The notes beneath the pieces were generated by a model, which did not search any database, was not told where the DNA came from, and saw only the letters and a list, made by a program, of their open reading frames with translations. DNA of 64,000 nucleotides from Paragorgia papillata (lineage: Eukaryota > Cnidaria > Anthozoa > Scleralcyonacea > Coralliidae), in assembly GCA_035771165.1 (NCBI GenBank), contig JAWNZC010000001.1, positions 868,001 through 932,000 of the forward strand, given 5' to 3'. This document shows, piece after piece, positions 1-10,666 of the stretch (position 1 is the stretch's first letter; the number at the start of each line of letters is the position of its first letter). A program made the position numbers and the translations under genes.

Positions 1-1951
1 ACTGATGTGCAATGTATTTGGGATAATTTTTTACTATTACTATGCCTTGGTTATAAGATCAAATATTTTAACATGTATAAACACACACGTTAATAATTGT
101 ATGTTACAATGTATAATACTTTGTTAAGATGAATTTATGACTGAAATCAACTGATGTGCAATGTATTTGGGACCATTTTTTACTATTACCATGCCTTGGT
201 TATAAGATGAAATATTTTGACATGTATAACCACGTTAATAATTGTATGTTATAATGTATAAGAGTTTGTTAAGATGAATTTATGACTGAAATCAACTGAT
301 GCGCAATGTATTTGGGATATTTTTTTACAGTTACTATGCCTTGGTTATAAGATCAAATATTTTGACATGTATAACCTTAACCAGATTAATAATTGTATGT
401 TATAATGTATAATACTTTTTTAAGATGAATTTATGACTGAAATATATATAATCAACTGATGTGCAATGTATTTGGGATAATTTTTTACTATTTACTATGC
501 CTTGGTAAGATAAAATATTTTGACATGTTAATAACCACATTAATAATTGTATGTTATAATGTATAATACTTCGTTAAGATGAATTTATGACTGAAATCAA
601 CTGATGTGCAATGTATTTGGGATAATTTTTTTACTATTACTATGCCTTGGTTATAAGATCAAATATTTTGACATGTATAAACACACACGTTAATAATTGT
701 ATGTTACAATGTATAATACTTTGTTAAGATGAATTTATGACTGAAATCAACTGATGTGCAATGTATTTGGGACCATTTTTTACTATTACTATGCCTTGGT
801 TATAAGATGAAATATTTTGACATGTATAACCAGGTTAATAATTGTATGTTATAATGTATAAGAGTTTGTTAAGATGAATTTATGACTGAAATCAACTGAT
901 GTGCAATGTATTTGGGATATTTTTTTACAGTTACTATGCCTTGGTTATAAGATCAAATATTTTGACATGTATAACCTTAACCAGATTAATAATTGTATGT
1001 TATAATGTATAATACTTTTTTAAGATGAATTTACGACTGAAATATATATAATCAACTGATGTGCAATGTATTTGGGATAATTTTTTACTTTACTATGCCT
1101 TGGTAAGATAAAATATTTTGACATGTTAATAGCCACATTAATAATTGTATGTTATAATGTATAATACTTCGTTAAGATGAATTTATGACTGAAATCAACT
1201 GATGTGCAATGTATTTGGGATAATTTTTTTACTATTACTATGCCTTGGTAAGATAAAATATTTTGACATGTTAATAACCACATTAATAATTGTATGTTAT
1301 AATGTACAATACTTCGTTAAGATGAATTTATGACTGAAATCAACTGATGTGCAATGTATTTGGGATAATGTTTTACTATTACTATGCCTTGGTTATAAGA
1401 TCAAATATTTTGACATGTATAAACACACACGTTAATAATTGTATGTTACAATGTATAATACTTTGTTAAGATGAATTTATGACTGAAATCAACTGATGTG
1501 CAATGTATTTGGGACCATTTTTTACTATTACTATGCCTTGGTTATAAGATGAAATATTTTGACATGTATAACCACGTTAATAATTGTATGTTATAATGTA
1601 TAAGAGTTTGTTAAGATGAATTTATGACTAAAATCAACTGATGTGCAATGTATTTGGGATATTTTTTTACAGTTACTATGCCTTGGTTATAAGATCAAAT
1701 ATTTTGACATGTATAACCTTAACCAGATTAATAATTGTATGTTATAATGTATAATACTTTTTTAAGATGAATTTATGACTGAAATATATATAATCAACTG
1801 ATGTGCAATGTATTTGGGATAATTTTTTACTATTACTATGCCTTGGTTATAAGATCAAATATTTTGACATGTATAACCACGCACGTTAATAATTGTATGT
1901 TACAATGTATAATAATTTGTTAAGATGAATTTATGACTGAAATCAACTGAT
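1..1951. repeat. Satellite A, four-monomer higher-order repeat
   Basis: Thirteen tandem monomers of about 145-160 bp can be phased on the phrase actgatgtgcaatgtatttg. Monomers start at 1, 150, 295, 455, 600, 750, 895, 1055, 1198, 1343, 1492, 1637 and 1797, with a cut-off fourteenth at 1946. They fall into four types: A (with aacacacacg), B (gaccattttt and aagagtttg), C (longer, with taaccttaacc and atatataatc) and D (shorter, with acatgttaat and acttcg). The order is ABCD ABCD D ABC A, so the higher-order unit is about 599 bp. The array begins before the window and ends abruptly against BEL/Pao sequence. No coding potential was seen. Confidence 0.95.
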
Positions 1952-2247
1952 GTATCATATCATATGCTCATATAGTCATATCTCGCAAACGAAAAAGAGT
2001 TGTCTCAAAATACTTTGCGATGACACTGCTTGTGGTAAGACCTTTGATATAAACGTAACTTGTTTTGGGGTGACAGTTCCCCTTTAACGACTGTCCCTTG
2101 AATACCACTCTGATCTTCCCTGGTTTTCTTGCGTGATACACACGGTGATGTGGGATGTACCAGACTCGAGCGTCGTCTAGTGGAAGATGCTCTGGAGGTA
2201 CTCTTTCTGCATATCCCTTTTCAATCATTTTTCTCATGAAACATTTG
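1952..2247 (-). pseudogene. BEL/Pao reverse transcriptase fragment, downstream part
   Basis: The minus strand from about 2247 to 1968 encodes a stretch typical of the start of the BEL/Pao reverse transcriptase: an FM..MIEKGYAERVP phrase, then WYIPHH.VYH and KPGKIRVVF. It continues the BEL/Pao pol found at 6304-8716, from which it is separated by the 2462-6185 insert. The frame decays after KIRVVF (the usual DCSA block is lost) and stops at 1968, where satellite A begins. The integrase, RNase H and 3' LTR of the element are missing from the window. Confidence 0.8.
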
Positions 2248-2461
2248 TAGTGTTGCCATTTTATTGCTCTTTTTTGTCGTTATATCACACCAACTATAAA
2301 CTGAAACAACATTGGTGGTGGTGGTGGGGGGGGGGGGGGGGGGGAGGGGAGGGATTGTTAGGTAAGGATTCAAAGCGATATATTATAGTTTTTCTTGCGT
2401 GAGGCTAGAAGACTCTTCATTTGCACTGCTGTCCCAATTATTTATGGCCATGATTGTCTGA
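2248..2461. repeat. Left copy of a ~190 bp direct repeat flanking the insert
   Basis: This sequence, from gttgccattttattgctc to tggccatgattgt, recurs in the same orientation at 6187-6378 with few changes. It belongs to the BEL/Pao pol sequence: the left copy is continuous with BEL/Pao on its left and the right copy on its right. The left copy carries an expanded GGT/G tract that the right copy lacks. It is far too long for an ordinary target-site duplication, so it may reflect a tandem duplication or recombination of a circle into the BEL/Pao element. Confidence 0.85.
2311..2355. repeat. GGT/poly-G simple repeat
   Basis: A short run of GGT triplets passes into about 18 G residues and then a GGGA-rich tail. 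It lies inside the left copy of the BEL/Pao duplication and is absent from the right copy, so it expanded after duplication. Confidence 0.9.
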
Positions 2462-2647
2462 GGTGAACAATGATGTATAGGCAACGAATACTTTGGTGTT
2501 CGTCTAACATATTTTGTTCCAAGTTGTTCTACTATTCCTTATCATTTGTCTGTGCCACTTACAAAGATAGATGTGCCACACTAGCGTCTAATTGATTATA
2601 ATTACCGTTTAATTGACTAATTATCAATAGTAACTAATTGATTACGT

Positions 2648-3848
2648 ATGAATGATTCACTAAAATCTGTACATCAATTCAGAAAGTTGCGTCTACTGTT
2701 CGTTTCAGGCCATTATTCAGAAAGTTTCTTTTCTCTGTTGGTTACTACGATGCGTTTTTGTCATTTGACGGGTGAGCAAAGGGCTTTTGTTCGCTATTTG
2801 CTGACAGAGTGCAATCTATCATTTAGAGAGATCGCTGACTGTTCAGGTGTTTTGAAGTCTTCCTGCCAACGAGTAAGCAAGCAGGCAATTAGTAAACCAT
2901 CAGAAGAAATGGGGAAAAGCCAAGGCCAGCCAAGAAAAGTGGATGAAAGGGCAATGCGGTCATTAATTCGTTGTTTAAAGGTCAAACGAGCGAGTCGAGG
3001 GGACGTTACAGTAAAATCATTGGTCGTAGACAGTGGGTTAAGTTTCCAGATGGCTAGTCGTCGAACGTTTTCCCGTCTGTTGAATGAAAAAGGCTATGGC
3101 TTCTTCCAAAAAAAAAAAAAAGGGGCTTGCTCACAGAGAAGGATCGAGTGAGTCGTGTCAGATTTGCGAAAGCAATGAAGACACAACTCCTAACCAACCA
3201 AAAGTTCTGGTGCCACGAAGTGGCCTTCTATCTCGATGGAGTATCTTTCGTGCATAAAAACAATCCGATGAGAAGCGCGACAGCATCAAAGTCGAGAGTT
3301 TGGAGAAAGAAGGGAGAGGGTTTAATGTTTACTGGGATAGGTTCTAAAGATCTCGCTGGTGGAACGACGACTTCACGTGATTGTGTCAATCGCTCATGGG
3401 AAAGGAATGATTCTCAGCGTCCCGTATGAGAAAATGAACGGACAGTTCTTCGCCGGATTCATCAAACAAAGATCATTTAAATTTATGTTTTGGCAAAGCA
3501 GGGCCAAAACTTGGTGGGAAACGTTTGTTCCTTATGGACAATGACCCTTCACAAACAAGCAAAGTAGCCCTACAGTCGCTGCAAGACATCGAAGTGGAAC
3601 TGCTAAGAATTCCACCTCGCTCTCCCGATCTCAACCCCATCGAGAACATTTTCCATATCGTTAAGCGTAATTTGCAACTTGAAGCCGTGTCGAAGAACAT
3701 TGTTTCCGTGTCTTTTGAAGAATTTCAAGCCAGGGTGTTAGACGCGTTAAGCCGCTTCTCTAGTGCCATTATCGACAAGACGATCGAGAGCATGCCGGCA
3801 AGAATCGAAGGGGTTTTGCGAAAGAAGGGATACCGGACAAGATATTGA
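2648..3848 (+). pseudogene. Tc1/mariner (IS630-like) transposase, frameshifted
   Basis: The protein is recognisable across several frames. An N-terminal helix-turn-helix region has LTGEQRAFVRYLL and SFREIADCSGV. The DDE catalytic region has the first Asp in FYLDGVSFVHK (about 3220-3250), the second in LMDNDPSQTS (about 3530) and the Glu in SPDLNPIEN (about 3635). Counting from the first Asp of DNDPSQ gives 34 residues to the Glu, the DD34E spacing of Tc1. The frame breaks at a 13-A run near 3107-3121 and again near 3350 and 3470. The gene ends at a TGA around 3848. Its nearest neighbour is the convergent Rep gene. I found no Tc1-type terminal repeats with a TA duplication tightly flanking it, so it may belong to the larger insert. 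Catalytic residues are kept, so decay looks recent. Confidence 0.85.
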
Positions 3849-4470
3849 GAGAGGACGAGAGAGAGAGAGAGGTAGAGTGTGAAAAAGAGAGAGATAGGAG
3901 GGGGGGACAGACAGAGACAGAAGGAGACAAACAGGATATATATGTTACTTGATATCCTCTCATATATTTACGGGCACAATTCTCCACTTCATTTCTCCCC
4001 CCAAATCGTTGTAAAATGCAAAGTTAAAACTCCAATTAAATTTCTTTTTCGTTCAATTGCATTGTTTGTGTCTGCGACGTGTTATTCTCTATTTACCGCA
4101 GCTCGCTCGTTAAGATATCTACGTTTTCTGACATTTCTCCCTTCTGCGACCATCTATAAATAAACGATACAAACTAACTTTATTGTCGTTATTTTTTATA
4201 TATATCGTTATTTTTTAGCCCTCAAATCACACTAAAACGCACCATACACACTTCATATAACTCATGAAAATTTAATTTACAAATATAAACGAAAATTGGC
4301 AATACTATTTACATAAATGTTAGGGAGAAATGTCACAGAAAGAAGCTCATCACCAGCGACCTATTACATATCGTATTACGTAAACTTCAAATGACGTAAA
4401 CGAAGCCAAAACGCAGGAAATATAAGACTTTTAAGTGTTAGTATAAACAGAAATAAGTTCATTAGCGCGC
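3849..4470. other. Convergent intergenic region between transposase and Rep
   Basis: It starts with a GA-rich simple repeat (about 3846-3935). A possible polyadenylation signal, aataaa, lies at about 4160, 310 bp after the transposase stop. No further coding region is seen. On the minus strand it would be the 3' flank of the Rep gene. Confidence 0.5.
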
Positions 4471-5740
4471 TTAAACGTTAATAACGTTTTCACAAATAAA
4501 AGTAGCGAAGCAACGAGGACATGGGGACATTCGAATCTGACACGACTCGGGAATGACCTTCCAAAAGTTAAAGAAACGCCATCCGACATTCATCATTTCC
4601 GTGTTTACTCTGTCGATGGAGCCGGACTTTATTAGCGTGATTGGCGCGTCGGCTGTTGCGAAGAATGGTGTATCGCTATTCAGTTCCAAATCACGCTTAC
4701 AAAAATTTTTCGGTGCAGGCAAATGGACTATATCCCCCTCCAATGCCTGCAACAAATCTGCCCATGCGATAGTTGTTGGACACCATCGAAAGTCGTTTAG
4801 AAGGATTACTTCCGCCTCTTCAGCGCCCATCCATGCGAATGAACCTGTTGCTGGATTGCAAAATACTTTGTAAATGGTCTTCAGGGGATAGAATAAAAGT
4901 CTTTCCAGTATTTGCCGGGCCATGTACATACACCTTTTGATACTTCCCCCGGCCTTTGTCAAGGGCTGTATAGATAGCAGTGCAAAATGCTGATACATCG
5001 ATACCATTGCTCCGAACGAGTTCTGTGGCGGCATTTTGCCATCGACCTGTGCAACCATCTACACACACGGAATCTTTGGCGTCACGTAGAAGGTCCAGTC
5101 CCGTTTTCTTTGCGCGTTCCATCTTTTCCTCAGCCTCCGCAAACTCCTTGGCTATGACAAGCGCTTCTTCCACCGCGTTCGCGCCTTTGTTTGCAATAAA
5201 CTCAGCCAAAGATGTTTTGCCCTCTCGTTTTTGCTCAAGGGCCAAACAAACCAACTCTAAGCGCTTACTTATCTTCTTCTGCTGAATAATTTCCGAAACA
5301 TCATAGACGGTCAGGCCTCTTTCCCTTTGGGTCTTTCCTTTCTGTTTCCCCTGCCGTTGACGTGCTTTCGTCTTCCTTCTCGCTATTGCACTCTCAGTTC
5401 TTGGTGGGTTGGAAAGATCTGGGTGGTTTGGGGAGTGTAACGCTTCACTGTCCTCCTTCGTCGCATATGTATAGGCACTATAGTATGTAGTGTGCCTATC
5501 GCTGAAATTAACTTTTGCCCCAAATGTTTCATCTAAACATTTACGAACGCGTAACCAGCGGGACTTCTTTGACAACTTTACTGCCATGTGATAGTGCCAA
5601 CGATTCATCTCCTCGTCCTCTTCATCGCATAAAGCGTGACGTTCTAATGATACGACCCAGTGAATCACTTCAACACCTTGCAAATCCCACGCTTGCAAAA
5701 ACTGCGTCGGCAAAAGTCTGCCTTGTTGGAAACATTTCTA
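4471..5740 (-). pseudogene. HUH endonuclease-SF3 helicase Rep-like gene, frameshifted
   Basis: The minus strand encodes a replication-initiator-type protein in two main frames (5713-4820 and 5058-4471). The HUH motif is HYH in RWHYHMAVKL (about 5583-5603). The likely catalytic Tyr motif is YYSAYTYATKED (about 5455-5490). The helicase Walker A is GPANTGKT (about 4890-4915), the Walker B-like motif is LLNDFRW (about 4790-4810) and the motif C region is FFATADAP (about 4640-4665). A basic, coiled-coil-like linker joins the domains. This nuclease plus SF3 order is that of CRESS-DNA virus Reps and related integrated Reps that I recall as common in cnidarian genomes. Two frame breaks, near 5700 and near 4880, disrupt it, so it is a relic. 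No capsid gene is next to it; its partner here is a transposase. Confidence 0.85.
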
Positions 5741-6185
5741 TATTAGCTCGACTGTACGTTATCAAATACAGCGTTCGTTGACGTCTTCCATGTAAGTCGG
5801 CCATGTTGGCCATGCCTCACTAAAAGGACAATGGCGTGCACAGACTTTCCACTTCAAAACACGCAACACATTCAACGCACTTCCGTCGTAAGTTAAATGA
5901 GGAAATCCGACGTGTATGATGGCAAATTTCCATGTACCAAGCCAATAGAACTTTCATGAACAAGAAATATCTTACAATGAACAGCCAAGAATAAAACACA
6001 TTTTATGATCGTAGTAAACTTTTGTATAACGATATAGAGAAAAATAATACGTTTTCTTGTTTGAAATGTCGTAAAAATGCAACGAATCGAGGCGAATCTC
6101 TATACAGACAATCATGGCCAAAAACCCTAGGACAGTTCGTAAAAACCACTACGCATACGAAGTCCCCCCCCCCCCCTTCCCCCCT
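5741..6185. other. Upstream flank of Rep to the right edge of the insert
   Basis: No ORF of note. The minus strand just upstream of 5713 (to about 5740) has a short open stretch in another frame that resembles the missing Rep N-terminus. The inverted repeat half lies at 6105-6120, and a long C run at 6163-6185 marks the junction with the right BEL/Pao copy. Confidence 0.5.
6105..6120 (-). repeat. Inverted copy of tggccatgattgtctg (partner at 2445-2460)
   Basis: Sixteen bases match exactly in inverted orientation to 2445-2460, and a TTT one base further out matches too. The first 13 bases also occur in the right BEL/Pao copy (to 6378), so part of the left half may be host sequence and only the last three bases insert-derived. 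Confidence 0.7.
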
Positions 6186-6186
6186 T

Positions 6187-6378
6187 GAATGTTGCCATTT
6201 TATTGCTCTTTTTTTGTCGTTATATCACACCAACTATAAACTGAAACAACATTGATGGAGGGGGGAGAGGAGGGATTGTTAGGTAAGGATTCAAAGCGAT
6301 ATATTATAGTTTTTCTTGCGTGAGGCTACAAGACTCTTCATTTGCACTGCTGTCCCAATTATTTATGGCCATGATTGT
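6187..6378. repeat. Right copy of the ~190 bp direct repeat
   Basis: Same orientation and nearly the same sequence as 2248-2461, from gttgccattttattgctc to tggccatgattgt. It passes without a break into BEL/Pao pol on its right side. Confidence 0.85.
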
Positions 6379-7500
6379 AGTTCTCTGTTGTTTGGAAGAT
6401 TGACTCGATTCGTCCTGAACGGTAGAGACATATTCTCTTTGATGGATGCTTCCTTGTACCTTGTGCAAGAACTTTCTGTCTTCATGGGAAAGTGTTTGTT
6501 CGTCAGGTTTGGGTTCGTCGAAGTCGAGCTCGAACATTTTACTGACTTGGGTAGGACAGAACATTTATTTGACTTGTGTTTTCATCGCGAAATGACACAT
6601 TATCTTGCTTGAATCGGCTGTAATTTCACGATATTCTATCCTATTACAGGAACAATTGCTGCCGTCGTTGTCTTCCTCTTGGTTAACAATACCGATAACT
6701 CCCCATCGTAGGGCCGTTTTCTTTGCATATGGGTCGTCATCTCTGCCAGGAATTCTTTTGGTTTCATTGCCCGAGTGCAATTTATTCCGATAAGGAGGCC
6801 CACCTCGACGTCATCTCTGTAAGGCATCAGTTGACTCGCGACTGTCTCTAGGTGTGGCCAACCACGGGCTGTTTCAGGTCTAGGAATCTGACTGCGTCTA
6901 GCTGGAATAACATCCCTGGAATACGTTCCTGGAAGCGAGATGTTCGTCTCTTGGTTCAGACCGCGGACCACGAGACCGTTGATCTTCTGGCAGATTATCA
7001 GCTCCTCAGCAAGTACTGTCTATAGCCTCAGTTGAACGTCTGGACTATTCATGGTTAACCTCTCGAGGATCGTTTCTTTCACGAAACACGCGTCGGATTG
7101 TTCGTCAAGTAAGGCGTATACAAGAATCTTGTTTGACGGGTCGTCTTGGTGGTGCAGCCATACAGGCACGATGAGGGAATGGGAGACGCATCTACTGTGG
7201 CCTTTCATGTTACACACGTCAATACAGTTGGACGTGCGTCTGGGCGGCTGTCCTACATCTTGCTTCTTTACCGGATCCCTTGGCTTGAAGGATTCGTCGT
7301 GTGGTGTTCCTTCATCTTGTTTCCATGCTGGATCCCTCGGCTTGAAGGATTCGTCATGTAACGAGGTTGGGTGGAATCCGTTTCAAGTCTTGCACGTTTT
7401 TCTTTGACGACAATTCTTCCGCATGTGACCCCACTTAAGGCAACCGAGACAAATACCCCTTTTTCGTATAAGATCTCTCTTTTCTGCTAGTGGTAACTTC
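6304..7500 (-). pseudogene. BEL/Pao protease and start of reverse transcriptase
   Basis: Read from right to left there is a CCHC-like knuckle (C..C..WGHMRKNC, about 7410-7450), an acidic linker, and an aspartic protease region with the phrase VYALLDEQSDACF (about 7085-7125). The frame continues through 6971-6636 and 6564-6304. The latter has MFELDF and the SHEDRKFLHKV block that precedes the BEL/Pao RT. Several stops and frameshifts interrupt it. The linker contains a 51 bp tandem duplication (about 7264-7360) encoding two DESFKPRDP..KQD units. The RT continues beyond the insert at 2247-1968. Confidence 0.8.
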
Positions 7501-7628
7501 AGATATTTTCCGCAAAGGTCTAGTTGGTGAGGACCTCTGCAGAGTTGGCAGGCCTCGTCATGTTCCTTCTTGTGCTCTACTTCCTTCGGGCCAGGGGCAA
7601 AGGTGCCATGGCTTCTCCTGTCGGGTTT

Positions 7629-8716
7629 CTAGCGGAACTTGCCGTTCTGACGTCCTTCTTTACAGTCGTCTTTCTTGGACTCGTCTGTCTTTAGGACCTT
7701 GGAAGAGATCACGGGATTGCAGGCGATTCGTGCTTCCTTCTTAATAAAACGACAAAGTTCAGAGAAAGGCGGGTATCCCCTTTCTCGATGGTGGAAGCCA
7801 AATCCGTTATCCGTTGTTGTATCCTCGTCTTCTTGGCTAATCCACGTATCGACCACTCGACCCCATCGATCCACCAAATACTTTTGGAGTTTCTTGGTCA
7901 TTTTCTGGTTCTCGTCCGGATCTCGACATTCTCGTCCGGATCTCGGCATCTCGACATTGACGTGATTGGTAACGAATGTTGGTGCCGAGGGATTCATCGA
8001 CGTATATTCTCTACGAAGGCTTTCCTGAGGTCTTGATGTGCCTACCCTTTCTGCGCTTGTAGTGGTCGTAACTGTATTTATCTTATCAATGATATTCGAA
8101 GTTACGGCATTCATTTTGTATTGCAGATAGCTTTGGAGGCTCTCTGCTGAGCCATTCTCTTCCGGTAGCTCTTCATCTATATTTTGTAATCTGAGTTCTG
8201 CGTCTTCGACCTTGATAACTGCTTCCATTTCCGCTTTGCTTTCGATATCTAGCAACTGTAGTTCCATTCTCAGTCTCGCGACCTTCGCTGCTATTTCGAC
8301 CTTTTTCGCCAAAGAAGAATGCGAGCGTCTATCCTCGCTATCGTCTCTCAACGCTAATATGCGATCGTTTATCTTTCTTAATAGGCGTGAATGTTCACAT
8401 TCCAGCGACTCGAATTTCTCGCCCGCTGTGCGTTTCTCTTCTTCGTTCTCGAGTATGCCAGAGTATACATGCAAGAATCTAGGAGGTTTTTCTCGCGCTG
8501 CAAATCACTGATTTTATTCGCATCGGCTAGCGACGCTTCGGCCTTGTTTCGTTGTTGCTGCCACGCTCGTTGCGTGGATAATTTATTATGGCGTAGTAGT
8601 TCAATTTGGTACTCCTTTCCCTTAGTGGTCTGCTTTCTTATTCTTTCTGTTTCGCCGCTCTCCTCACCTTGCAATTCATCCTCTTTCGCTCTTTCAGACA
8701 TCTCACAACCATTCAT
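7629..8716 (-). pseudogene. BEL/Pao gag
   Basis: Two overlapping minus-strand frames (8716-8378 and 8474-7629) encode a charged, coiled-coil-rich protein of the BEL/Pao Gag type. The end of the second frame (KLQKYLVDRWGR, then FSELCRFIKKEARIA) matches the C-terminal half of such Gags, followed by the zinc knuckle further left. The middle of Gag appears deleted, and a frameshift near 8400-8470 splits it. It reads into the protease/RT region at 7500-6304. Confidence 0.7.
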
Positions 8717-8829
8717 CTCAAGAAAGCGAGAGAGTTTTTACTGTTCCGGCTGGGGAAAGGCCAATTAAGTCCATCTGTCGATATTCTAATGCCGGGTAGG
8801 CCGTTTGGAGAACGTTTATACTGAGACTC

Positions 8830-9250
8830 CACAAACCATAGTTTTGATTGAATTTAATGTATATTCCATATGATCTCTAGAGCCATGTAAAAACTAAAAG
8901 GAAATTAACTATGACTCAAAATAAGAACATTGCGACATATTTACGCAGCCTACACGTGGCTGACTAGGTTCACTAATAACAAATTGTAGCGATAAGCCTT
9001 TCTATACCTTAACTAATATCAGTACAATAATCAAACAAGAAAAATAAACGATACCTCATTCTCCGCGTAAATCTGGTTGTGCCCTAATATCGATATGCGC
9101 CGAGCGAACGTTCCGTGCGTTGTTGTCTTTCGAGAACGATTAAACTACATACTGACCCGAGGCTACATGCTGAGTCATTCTTAATGTAATCCCGAATTAA
9201 TTATAATATATTAGTAATCTAAACTTACACTGGGTAGTCTGGTGTTCTGG
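8830..9250 (-). repeat. Possible 5' LTR and leader of the BEL/Pao element
   Basis: This non-coding stretch lies where the 5' LTR and leader of the minus-strand BEL/Pao element should be, just upstream of Gag. Exact ends and a primer-binding site could not be fixed, and no second LTR is in the window for comparison. Confidence 0.3.
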
Positions 9251-9524
9251 GTAGTCTGGGTAAGGAATTATGCGAAATAAGCCATTACACCTTTCGTGAG
9301 CAGCTAAAATATTTCATATTCAGCATTATCCATGATTGTGTACCTATATTTGTATATTTCCAACTAAAATATTCCCGTTTTGCGAAAGATCATAATTATG
9401 TACTCTTACAATACCTAAACTTTGGCTATTAATATCCAGTAATGAGTCCAATTTTATAAGCGTTCATGTACTGTAGTAATTACCACTTTGAAATTTAATT
9501 TTTAAATACGTTAATATTAAACTA

Positions 9525-9591
9525 CTACTGTTTACAATTCTGGCAGCGCCATGTCTTGTCAGCATCTGGATTCTTGATTTTCAGACAAAAT
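9525..9591 (-). CDS. Terminal exon of a minus-strand gene, end of a PHD finger
   Basis: A splice acceptor (AG at 9592-9593) precedes an exon encoding FCLKIKNPDADKTWRCQNCKQ, then two TAG stops (the first at 9525-9527). Joined to the exon at 9695-9780 it completes a PHD finger: WVQCGLCQHWFH, then C, then W.C..C. The split codon fits, because the upstream exon ends in phase 2. PHD fingers bind histone tails or act as protein-binding zinc modules. Confidence 0.75.
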
Positions 9592-9694
9592 CTATTAATG
9601 ATGAATTGCAAAATTAGACGTTTGATCAGACAGGGCTTAATCCACAATTTTGTTATTTATTAATTATACTATTGGGTTTATGTAACCTACTTAC

Positions 9695-9780
9695 AGGTGA
9701 AACCAGTGTTGACACAGACCACATTGCACCCATGTAATGATGTGTTTTCCCTTTCTGTTTGACAAAACCAAAGAGCTCCA
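9695..9780 (-). CDS. PHD-finger exon of the same gene
   Basis: The exon is bounded by an acceptor (CAG at 9781-9783) and a strong donor GTAAG. It encodes a Ser/Lys-rich start and then ITWVQCGLCQHWFHL, the central Cys-Cys-Trp-His part of a PHD finger. It is 86 bp, enters in phase 0 and leaves in phase 2, matching the terminal exon. The phase does not match the next exon to the right (10096-10164), so an exon may be missing or the gene may be decayed. Confidence 0.7.
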
Positions 9781-10095
9781 CTGCAGGCGTTACTTCTAAG
9801 CCCTCTCCCCAGTCCCCTCATCCAGTAACGCCTGCTACGCAGGCTACTACTGTAGCGATACCATGCGATGCTTGCACACACTTAGGAATTTTGTTTCTGT
9901 TAGCTGAGGGCATTTTGCCCATCAAACCACCATATTGTCAGATGATCGTGACGTCACTAACCCAAAGACATGTACATGTGTGGTATTAGCTGTTTAATAT
10001 GAGCTCGCTTTTTATGTAGACAAGTATAATCATTCGTATATACAAAAACAAACTTGTTTAGGTTTAATTAAAATAGACAACGTAAATTTACTTAC

Positions 10096-10666
10096 GCATT
10101 CTTCTGTTTCTCACTCCAATTGTCGCTTCGGCAAACGTCAGCTTCCTTTTTGATCGTCTTGATACTAAGATACAACCAAAAAAACTAACATATAAGCTAA
10201 ATGCGTTTAATAAATACATCAATCATGTTCATCCACAAAGTTTCTGTATGCATCTATTTTAAGTACAGAAATAATCTCTTACAAAGACACTGCGAAATAT
10301 ACCTATTAGGCTATTACACAATACAATATCATAGTATTTACCTGAATTTTCCTGTGTCTCACATGATGGAGTGGCCGTGCTAAAATCTTTAACAAAAAGA
10401 AATAATAATGTTTAAAGAAACCCCACTCTGCATGATAAATATCTATAAGCGGTAGGGTTTAGGATAGGTTATAAAAAAGTTTTTCATGCAGAATCCTGGC
10501 GATCTTCGTCCACTAGTGACTAGTCTAACAACATTTAATAGCTTACAATATCTTCGCATCCAACTTGCCATTTTATCCACCTCCCCTCTTTACTGAACAA
10601 AGTGGATTAAAAATAGAAATATCATACCAATTTGAACACCTTCGCTTTCTTGGTTTTGCATTTGAT
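10096..10666 (-). CDS. Three small exons with consistent phases, Cys- and Arg-rich
   Basis: Exons 10628-10666, 10342-10379 and 10096-10164 each have AG acceptors and GT donors. Read in order they join in frame into a basic, Cys-containing stretch (SNAKPRKRRCSNC, then TATPSCETQENS, then SRRSKRKLTFAEATIGVRNRR). The consistent phase across three tiny exons supports real splicing. It could be the linker before the PHD finger. I do not recognise the protein. Confidence 0.55.

Larger units (their letters stand above)
2462..6186. mobile_element. Composite insert: Tc1-like transposase plus HUH/SF3 Rep gene
   Basis: About 3.7 kb of non-BEL/Pao sequence interrupts the pol gene of a BEL/Pao element. 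It contains a Tc1-like transposase on the plus strand (2648-3848) and a Rep-type HUH endonuclease/SF3 helicase on the minus strand (4471-5740). The two genes converge on a shared 3' region (3849-4470). A 16 bp exact inverted repeat (tggccatgattgtctg) lies at 2445-2460 and, inverted, at 6105-6120. The right edge is a C-rich tract at 6163-6185. Both genes are frameshifted, so the insert is not active now. Whether it was one mobile unit or two nested insertions cannot be settled from one copy. Confidence 0.6.

Noticed and set aside
2648..3848. Separate Tc1 element with its own tight TIRs
   Set aside because: I could not find an inverted pair flanked by TA immediately outside the transposase.
9781..9890. 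Coding extension to the right of the PHD exon
   Set aside because: It contains the palindromic word cgcctgctacgcaggc of a dispersed repeat and a stop in the PHD frame just upstream.
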